NCBI GenBank assembly: GCA_017383665.1
Contig: JAFNWA010000184.1
Location: 1 to 6,339 of the forward strand
Length of the DNA stretch: 6,339 bases
Direction: 5' to 3'
From: Bacteroidaceae bacterium
GTDB lineage: Bacteria > Bacteroidota > Bacteroidia > Bacteroidales > Bacteroidaceae
The notes beneath the pieces are model-generated. The model made no database searches and had not been told where the DNA came from. It saw only the letters and a program-made list of their open reading frames with translations. Position numbers and translations under genes: made by a program. Shown here piece by piece: positions 1 through 4,664 of this stretch; positions within the stretch are counted from its first letter, which is position 1, and each line of letters begins with the position of its first letter.

Positions 1-798
1 GAACAGTTATTTAAGAACAGAATGGGGGCTCAACAGCCTGTAGAGCCCGTGGCGAGTAACAGTGTGACCGATATGGTCGCAACCGCCAATGCCGTGGCTG
101 TGCCCGGAGAACAGGCGCCGTTGGAGAGTTTCAATGAGAGGCTAAAGGGATTCTTCGGTAGTGATTTCAATGTCAATGAAAAACTGTCGCAGGATTTGCT
201 TTTGCGTTATCTCGAGGTTAACCGTGAACAGAATGAGCGTCTTGTGTCTATGCTTGAGCGCGACCCTCGTTTGGCGCAGATGCTTGTAGATGTTGTTGAT
301 GGGAAAAGGAATGCACACAGTGCTGTCGCGCGTTACTTTGGCCGTGGATTTGTAAATGTGGATGAGAACAGCCCTGAATTTGAGGAGATGATGCTTGCCG
401 ATGAGGAGAGGATGAATGAGATGATGCGTTTGGCAAATGACCGTCGTGAGTATGAGACTAATCTTGAACAGAGCATGCCGGTGATAGAGGCTTTCTGTTC
501 GGAAAGAGGGTATGACCCTTCTGACTTCATGGACAGTGTTTGGGAGAAACTTGTATTTCCCATTATGGCAGGAAGATACACCGATGATGTGTGTACGGCT
601 CTTGACCATGCCATTACCTATGACCAGGACATTGAGGATGCCTTTGCTGCCGGTGATGTGAAAGGCCGTAACGCAAATATCCAGCGCATGAAAGAGGACT
701 TTGGTGATGGACTGCCAAAGGGAATGAGCAGCGTGGCTCCCGATGTACAACGCAAGCGCCCACGCAACTCGTTGATTGAGAAGGCGCTGAATGCATAA
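1..798 (+). CDS. Putative phage capsid scaffolding protein, probably 5'-partial
   Basis: Likely a scaffold guiding assembly of the coat protein encoded next. The frame is open from base 1; the first ATG in view is at 22 (258 aa), but the seven codons before it are also open and there is no clear ribosome site, so the true start may lie outside the window. Counting from that ATG: residues 1-35 are low-complexity (A, V, P, E, Q); 50-92 form a charged helical stretch ending in a DPRLAQML motif (81-88); 117-150 are very acidic and Met-rich, likely coiled coil; 214-223 read KGRNANIQRM; 241-258 are basic (QRKRPRNS) and helical. An acidic helical body with a basic C-terminal helix is the usual design of phage scaffolds, where the tail binds coat protein. 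No protease motif is seen. The scaffold role rests on composition and position just before the capsid gene; a different head-morphogenesis protein remains possible. Confidence 0.7.
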   Translation, partial: EQLFKNRMGAQQPVEPVASNSVTDMVATANAVAVPGEQAPLESFNERLKGFFGSDFNVNEKLSQDLLLRYLEVNREQNERLVSMLERDPRLAQMLVDVVDGKRNAHSAVARYFGRGFVNVDENSPEFEEMMLADEERMNEMMRLANDRREYETNLEQSMPVIEAFCSERGYDPSDFMDSVWEKLVFPIMAGRYTDDVCTALDHAITYDQDIEDAFAAGDVKGRNANIQRMKEDFGDGLPKGMSSVAPDVQRKRPRNSLIEKALNA

Positions 799-838
799 TT
801 GATTTTTACTTAATTATTAACAATAAACAATTTAATTT
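799..838 (+). promoter_or_regulatory. A/T-rich leader before the capsid gene
   Basis: This 40-bp gap is almost entirely A and T and contains no Shine-Dalgarno-like purine run next to the ATG at 839. A/T-rich, unstructured leaders support strong translation in Bacteroidetes, which rarely depend on Shine-Dalgarno pairing. I see no convincing Bacteroidetes promoter pair (TTTG near -33 with TAnnTTTG near -7), so it is described as a translation leader rather than a promoter. Confidence 0.45.
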
Positions 839-2446
839 ATGAAAAAAGTATTTGATTTCTTGAGAGAGAATCCTCTCTTTGTGATTGTAGCTTTGGTGTC
901 TGTCATTCTCTGTGCGTTTGACAATGCCGAGGCAGGAATGGCTCTTGCCACAGTGTCGGTGGTGCCGGCCGGCACTCCAAAGGCATCCAAAGGTATCGGT
1001 GGTCTTGATTCACATGGTGCAGGTGAGGCAACGACTGTTTCCAATGCAAGTGAGCTGGGTGGTGACCTGATTGATGCTGATGTTGACAATCAGATTGTGG
1101 GTATTGCAAGTGATGAGAGTGTCATTGATACCATCAAGCGCAAGATTCGCCGTCAGGTGCGTGTGAACTCTTTTGAGGTTGATCACTATCTCATTGACGA
1201 CAAGCGTTCAAAGGCATATACCAACACTGTATATGAGGGTATTGGGGCAACTCGTGCCGAGATTCCTTTTTCTACAACAGGGGAGAGAAAGATTTTCCAG
1301 GAGTATTACACTGCAATATGTAAAGGTGTGAACGGTTATGACCCTACAGGACAGATTGAACTCCCTGGTGTTGACCTTATGCTCTTCTTCGTGGGCAAGA
1401 ACAGTACATCCGAGGCTCCAATTGCTATGGCTGTGAACGGACCTAAGACTAATCCGAGCGATGATTATTGTTCTGTTCCCACCATCCCTGCCGGAACAGA
1501 GATTATCCTGCTTTCTTCGGCTGCGTATGAGACACAGAAGTTCATTGCACCATCTACAATTGTTCCTGTACCGGAGCGCATGTACTTGCAGAAGCAGCTT
1601 TGTAACAGCATCGTAAGTGACTATTTTGCTGCGCAGAAGAAACGAATTCAGTTCAGCGAGTCGCAGATTGCCGAGGCAGTGCTCCGTCAGTTCCGTCTTG
1701 AGAGTTGCCGTACAGCGTGGGTGGGACAGCCCGGTAAGTTCAAGGTTCAGGCAATGGACAATGCGATGGGCTATCAGTGGGACTACTTCTCAAAGGGTAT
1801 CCGTTGGCAGTTCAAACGCCAATATGATCTCTCATCAAAGATTACATTCGCTGATCTTTTGAACCTTTCAATGGTGAAATTTACAGGATTTAACTGTACG
1901 AAGAGAGCTATATGGTTGTTGGGTAAGCAGTTGCTCAATGATATTCAGAAAATAGACCTTACACTGCACAAGAATATCAGCGTGACAGGCGACAAGGTGT
2001 TCGGTATCGAGTGTACCAAGATTCATACCGTATTCGGTGATATTGACCTCATTCATGACCCTACACTCGATGCTCTTGGCTATGCTCATTGCGGTGGCTT
2101 GATTGACGAGAACGGTCTTGTCCGCTACTACATGAAGAATGAGGATGCCAAAACTGAGAATGTCGATGGCGAGGAGGCAAAACGAGAGGTTGTGATGACC
2201 ATTGACTGTCTCTGTCTCAAGGGCTATTCACACATTTGGGTGAATGGTTCGGCAAACGAGAGCGACATCCCCGGCGCATCGCGTGTGGTGAGCGCCGACT
2301 CTTTGCCCGAAGAACCTAATCTCAATGATGTGGTTATCCTCTCGGCCGATGTCGTGAAGGGTGAGAAGGTGTGGTTCTCTGCCGGTACTGTAGTTACATA
2401 CAATGGTACTACTTGGGTTGAATATACAGGTGAGATTTTGGTGTGA
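839..2446 (+). CDS. Putative major capsid protein with hydrophobic N-terminus
   Basis: A 535-aa protein, probably the coat protein forming the icosahedral shell. Position directly after a scaffold-like gene, length and the sequence of the central part support this. Residues about 285-300 (LESCRTAWVGQPGK), 318-330 (aromatic and basic, IRWQFKRQYD) and 394-411 (KIHTVFGDIDLIHDPTLD) resemble capsid proteins that I recall from Bacteroides prophages; this is recognition from memory, not a search. Residues 1-11 (MKKVFDFLREN) precede a hydrophobic stretch at 12-27, followed by AEA at 30-32, which could be read as a membrane anchor or signal peptide and is unusual for a capsid protein. A second Met at 34 would give a product without it. 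Residues 38-90 are rich in G, A, S and D and may be flexible. From about 472 the sequence changes to a Ser/Pro/Glu linker and a short beta-rich end with YNGTTWVEYTG (521-531), possibly a surface-exposed add-on. Confidence 0.72.
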   Translation: MKKVFDFLRENPLFVIVALVSVILCAFDNAEAGMALATVSVVPAGTPKASKGIGGLDSHGAGEATTVSNASELGGDLIDADVDNQIVGIASDESVIDTIKRKIRRQVRVNSFEVDHYLIDDKRSKAYTNTVYEGIGATRAEIPFSTTGERKIFQEYYTAICKGVNGYDPTGQIELPGVDLMLFFVGKNSTSEAPIAMAVNGPKTNPSDDYCSVPTIPAGTEIILLSSAAYETQKFIAPSTIVPVPERMYLQKQLCNSIVSDYFAAQKKRIQFSESQIAEAVLRQFRLESCRTAWVGQPGKFKVQAMDNAMGYQWDYFSKGIRWQFKRQYDLSSKITFADLLNLSMVKFTGFNCTKRAIWLLGKQLLNDIQKIDLTLHKNISVTGDKVFGIECTKIHTVFGDIDLIHDPTLDALGYAHCGGLIDENGLVRYYMKNEDAKTENVDGEEAKREVVMTIDCLCLKGYSHIWVNGSANESDIPGASRVVSADSLPEEPNLNDVVILSADVVKGEKVWFSAGTVVTYNGTTWVEYTGEILV

Positions 2447-2456
2447 TTAATAATGT

Positions 2457-2478
2457 GAGTGAATAAAAGGCAAATTTC
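2457..2478 (+). repeat. Left terminal inverted repeat of the foldback element
   Basis: This 22-bp arm pairs with 2629-2650. The two mismatches are at 2469 (opposite 2638) and 2475 (opposite 2632). The bases just outside (TAATGT before it) do not continue the pairing, so the boundary is sharp. Confidence 0.8.
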
Positions 2479-2628
2479 TGTGTTATGCTTGTCTTCAAAA
2501 TCCTCATTTACACTTAGTAAATTAACCCACAAATGTGGCTTTTCCTCCTCGCTGCTCGGCATAGAATGCAGACTCTCTCTGCTCTCGCGTGCAGCGTCGG
2601 TTGCGGTTTTAAAGCCTGCGCAAGCCTT

Positions 2629-2650
2629 GAACTTTGCATTTTATTCACTC
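2629..2650 (-). repeat. Right terminal inverted repeat of the foldback element
   Basis: Read on the - strand, this begins GAGTGAATAAAA, as does the left arm, and agrees at 20 of 22 positions. Its outer end, TTCACTC, also takes part in a possible alternative pairing with 2660-2667 just downstream. Confidence 0.8.
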
Positions 2651-2683
2651 CCTTTCAATGAGGGTGAACTTTTAGTCACCCTC
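2645..2683 (+). promoter_or_regulatory. Hairpin with competing upstream arm before the 2707 gene
   Basis: GAGGGTGA at 2660-2667 and TCACCCTC at 2676-2683 form a perfect 8-bp stem with an 8-nt loop (ACTTTTAG). The upstream TCACTCCC at 2645-2652 can pair with the same GAGGGTGA (six Watson-Crick pairs, one G-U, one mismatch), so two hairpins exclude each other. No T-run follows the 8-bp stem (CTAACTAAAAC), so it is not a standard intrinsic terminator. It could be a processing or stability element, or a translation or attenuation switch upstream of the 2707 start. It is followed by an A-rich leader at 2684-2706. Confidence 0.5.
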
Positions 2684-2706
2684 TAACTAAAACAAATATA
2701 ACAGAT

Positions 2707-3129
2707 ATGAGAAAGCGTATTACATATGAGATACATGGGCAGATTGAGAGAAACTGCTACTTTAGAATTGGCAAGGCGTTGGTGCGAATAGAGTTCACTG
2801 GCGGTGCTATAAACTCCACCGGTGTATATCCGGCGCAATATACTACCGACAATGCTCTCTTCCAGAGAGCCATTGAAAACAGTGATGCCTTCCGGTGTGG
2901 TGAGATAAAACATGGCAAGATAGAGGAACTGGATGAGGGTAAGAGTGATGTGCCTGTTGCTGCGCCTGAGTGCGATGTTACAGTTGTGACAGATGTTACA
3001 AATATGCAACAGGCGCGTGCATGTCTCATGGCAGAACCTTATAACTGTTCTCTGTCACAGTTGCAGAACAAGGCTGCAATAAAGAGTGTGGCAAAGGCCA
3101 ATTCTGTCTCATTCCCCAATTGGTTATGA
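2707..3129 (+). CDS. Small phage structural protein with HeH/SAP-like C-terminus, possible head-completion or decoration protein
   Basis: A 140-aa soluble protein without signal peptide or membrane segment. Residues about 3-66 look beta-rich and include EFTGG (29-33), then TGVYPAQYTT and an amphipathic run with AIENSDAF and GEIKHG. This arrangement (FTGG, a Y-x-T-T-D step, AIE.S..F..G.I) recalls small proteins found beside capsid genes in Bacteroidetes phages and FluMu-type N-terminal domains. Residues 67-92 are an acidic linker. Residues about 93-140 (VTNMQQARACL ... NKAAIKSVAKANSVSFPNWL) look like the small helix-extension-helix (HeH/SAP-like) fold often found at the end of such proteins. 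Its place between capsid and connector genes suits a head-completion or decoration protein, but the exact role is inferred. Its TGA overlaps the next gene's ATG as ATGA, indicating translational coupling. Confidence 0.7.
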   Translation: MRKRITYEIHGQIERNCYFRIGKALVRIEFTGGAINSTGVYPAQYTTDNALFQRAIENSDAFRCGEIKHGKIEELDEGKSDVPVAAPECDVTVVTDVTNMQQARACLMAEPYNCSLSQLQNKAAIKSVAKANSVSFPNWL

Positions 3130-3773
3130 TAGATTGTAAAGAACTTGTGAGAAGAGTGAGGGTGTTGATCAACGAGACTGCTGATGACGAGGAGGTCTCT
3201 CTGCTGTCGGCAGATACGAGGTCGCTCGACAAGACCATTCTTGAAATGTTGCCACAGGCTGTCGCTTTCATACAGCACAATAAAGGGATTGGGGCCGGAT
3301 GTGTCAACTTGAAGAGTGTGAAGAATTTGAGCATAAGCCATTTCTTCGGTGGTGGGCTAATGATCCTCCCTGAGGACTTTGAGTTACTCGTGTCGCTAAA
3401 ACTTGAGAGATGGAAATCTCCTGTTCAAACAATTCATGCGATAGATTCGCGCGAAGCGGCTTGGCAACAGAATGAGTTCACCGTTGCCGGTTGTTGCAAG
3501 CCCGTGTGTGTGGAGTCTTTTACTCCGGGAGGTGTCAGGTGCGCGCTTCTGTATCCCTTTGCAAGTGATGACTCTTCAACTCCTGAGCTTTTTATTTACG
3601 AGGCTCGTTTTAATGCTTCCGAAGGGTTGGAAAGCCGGGGCGATTCAATAGTAGATTCCGTTGTGTACATGTGTGCTTCATTGGTATATACAATGTTTGA
3701 GCGTCACGATTGTGCGAATTCCATGCTTGCTCTTGCACTTGCCGCTTGTGGCGGTAAATCATTTAAGAAATAA
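3126..3773 (+). CDS. Putative head-to-tail connector / ring protein (P22 gp4 or T7 gp11-like)
   Basis: 215 aa, starting at the ATG at 3126, which shares four bases (ATGA) with the previous stop. A TTG two codons earlier is in frame, but the ATGA overlap makes the ATG the better choice. The N-terminal half is helical: an acidic DDEEVSLLSADTRSLDK segment leads into ILEMLPQAVAFIQHNKG. The middle is beta-rich, with LPEDFELLVSLKLERWKSPV, and the C-terminal 40 residues form helices (DSVVYMCASLVYTMFERHDCANSML). Helical bundle, central LP-DF-L strand region with W--PV, and C-terminal helix pair are features I associate with the ring proteins under the portal in short-tailed phages. There is no membrane segment. 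The assignment depends on fold-like reading and on its position between head genes and a stabilization-type tail gene. The pair CC at the centre (AGCCKPVCV) is a curiosity with no known role here. Confidence 0.5.
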   Translation: MIDCKELVRRVRVLINETADDEEVSLLSADTRSLDKTILEMLPQAVAFIQHNKGIGAGCVNLKSVKNLSISHFFGGGLMILPEDFELLVSLKLERWKSPVQTIHAIDSREAAWQQNEFTVAGCCKPVCVESFTPGGVRCALLYPFASDDSSTPELFIYEARFNASEGLESRGDSIVDSVVYMCASLVYTMFERHDCANSMLALALAACGGKSFKK

Positions 3774-3784
3774 GGAAAGGGACT

Positions 3785-4252
3785 ATGGAGGACTTGAAGA
3801 TTGTAACAGCTTCGCTCATTGCCAATGTGGTGGGGTTGCTGTTCCCTATTTGGAATGATATATTCGGACTGGTCCTTCTTTTTACTGCCAATTTTGTTGT
3901 TGGCCTGCTTGCCGATGTATGCAACCATCGTGAATGGAGTTTCAGAAAGGCTTTTTGTTTCTTTCGTGACGCCGGAATGTATTTTGCGATGGTTGCCTGC
4001 ATCTATCTTCTGGGCTACTTCAAGGGCGAAGAGAGGGCTGCAGTGCATTGTGTCTCATTTATGATATATGTAGCCATATATTTCTATGGAACAAATATCC
4101 TGCGCAATGCGCGTCTGATAACGAACGAAAGGAGCACTCTCTACAGTGTGCTCGATTTTCTGTATTACATTTTTAGCTTGAAGATTCTTGAGCGCAGCAA
4201 GTGCCTGAAGGATTATATCGATTATGGAAAGAATAAAAAAGATTTTGCTTAG
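3785..4252 (+). CDS. Putative phage holin, four membrane segments
   Basis: A 155-aa integral membrane protein, probably the holin that permeabilises the inner membrane at the end of infection. Hydrophobic segments lie at about 8-23, 26-45, 63-79 and 86-104. The first two are separated by a short WND turn, the second and third by a basic WSFRKAF loop. The cytoplasmic-looking C-terminal tail (105-155) is charged, with NILRNARLITNE and a lysine-rich end. Size, topology and the NILRN segment after the last helix fit the PF05105-type phage holin family common in Bacteroidetes and Firmicutes phages, in my reading. A purine-rich AAGGAAAGGG sits just before the ATG, the most Shine-Dalgarno-like site in the window. 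The gene begins 11 bp after the connector gene and overlaps the spanin gene by 29 bp. No other holin-like protein is visible. Confidence 0.75.
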   Translation: MEDLKIVTASLIANVVGLLFPIWNDIFGLVLLFTANFVVGLLADVCNHREWSFRKAFCFFRDAGMYFAMVACIYLLGYFKGEERAAVHCVSFMIYVAIYFYGTNILRNARLITNERSTLYSVLDFLYYIFSLKILERSKCLKDYIDYGKNKKDFA

Positions 4253-4664
4253 CCTGTTGTTGCTTGCCTTCATGGGCTGTAGCACGGTGAAAAGAGCCGG
4301 CGACACAATCCTGTTGTCGAGTGATAATCGTGTTGAACGCATTATGGTAGATAGTGTGATTGTCCGGGATAGTGTCTTTGTCAAGGAAAAGGGTGACACG
4401 GTTTTTTATACAAAGTACCGAACTTTCTACAAGGAGTTGTTGAGAGTTGACTCCATTGTGCGTCGTGACACTGTCTTTTGCGATAGGGAGGTCTATGTTG
4501 AACGGAGTGCGGCAACTCATTCTCCATTGAAGTGCGTTGTGATATTGTTGCTCTGCTCTCTATTTCTCTTGCTGTTGTGGCGTACCGGACTGTTGTCTGC
4601 TCTTTGGAACTTAATCTTGAAATTGTGTAAATTATGCATAAAAGTTTTTCATTTAAAGGGATAA
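4224..4664 (+). CDS. Putative unimolecular spanin (lipoprotein with C-terminal membrane anchor)
   Basis: 146 aa with the signature layout of a u-spanin, the single protein that joins outer and inner membranes during lysis of Gram-negative cells (type example T1 gp11). Residues 1-18 are a lipoprotein signal with two lysines, a leucine-rich core and the lipobox-like FMGC ending at Cys19; Ser20 follows, and there is no acidic surface-export signal after it. Residues 20-100 would be periplasmic. Residues 102-119 (LKCVVILLLCSLFLLLLW) form a membrane helix, followed by another hydrophobic, lysine-containing stretch to the end. The periplasmic part holds an 11-residue repeat, VDSVIVRDSVF (42-52) and VDSIVRRDTVF (75-85), with an extra GDTVF at 57-61; this alternates like beta strands. 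The start lies inside the holin gene and the end inside the next gene. An Rz-like protein of unknown type is the alternative. Confidence 0.75.
   Translation: MERIKKILLSLLLLAFMGCSTVKRAGDTILLSSDNRVERIMVDSVIVRDSVFVKEKGDTVFYTKYRTFYKELLRVDSIVRRDTVFCDREVYVERSAATHSPLKCVVILLLCSLFLLLLWRTGLLSALWNLILKLCKLCIKVFHLKG

Larger units (their letters stand above)
2457..2650. repeat. 194-bp foldback element with terminal inverted repeats (MITE-like or structured RNA)
   Basis: The ends are inverted copies: 2457-2478 matches the reverse complement of 2629-2650 at 20 of 22 positions, beginning with a perfect 12-bp GAGTGAATAAAA. Similarity stops exactly at the outer edge and fades inward (GCTTG and CAAAA/TAAAA blocks recur). 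The interior is GC-richer and pyrimidine-rich on the + strand and contains several further stems: 2506-2511 with 2517-2522 (perfect 6 bp), 2527-2530 with 2535-2538, 2550-2555 with 2591-2596 (perfect 6 bp) enclosing 2559-2562 with 2566-2569, and 2599-2605 with 2619-2626 (7 bp, one bulge). As RNA this could form a long closing stem around a multi-branched core. It starts 10 bp after the capsid stop. No target-site duplication is evident. Open frames cross it on both strands, but none has a recognisable protein. Its interior resembles a sequence I associate with recurrent intergenic segments in Bacteroidales genomes; this is an unverified impression. Confidence 0.7.

Noticed and set aside
142..750. 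202-codon - strand frame opposite the scaffold-like gene
   Set aside because: Fully antisense to a well-supported gene, with a composition (many His, Ile, Thr) typical of an antisense shadow.
2224..2562. 112-codon - strand frame overlapping the capsid gene end
   Set aside because: More than half of it is antisense to the capsid gene; the rest lies in the foldback element. No leader or recognisable protein.
2447..2662. Target-site duplication around the foldback element
   Set aside because: AATG occurs at 2452-2455 and 2657-2660 but at unequal distances from the repeat ends, so it cannot be a direct duplication flanking the element.
2660..2683. Intrinsic transcription terminator after the capsid gene
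   Set aside because: The stem is perfect but no T-run follows on either strand, so it is described only as a hairpin.
2459..2686. 75-codon + strand frame starting with GTG across the capsid downstream gap
   Set aside because: It coincides with the foldback element, starts within the left inverted repeat, ends just after the hairpin, and competing frames are open on the other strand; the sequence pattern is explained better by structure than by coding.
2693..2700. TATATTTG on the - strand, a match to the Bacteroidetes -7 promoter box
   Set aside because: No TTTG at the expected distance upstream on that strand, and the site lies in an A/T-rich translation leader where chance matches are likely.
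3120..3125. TTG start two codons before the ATG of the connector gene
   Set aside because: The ATG at 3126 forms a standard ATGA stop-start overlap with the preceding gene, a more convincing start.
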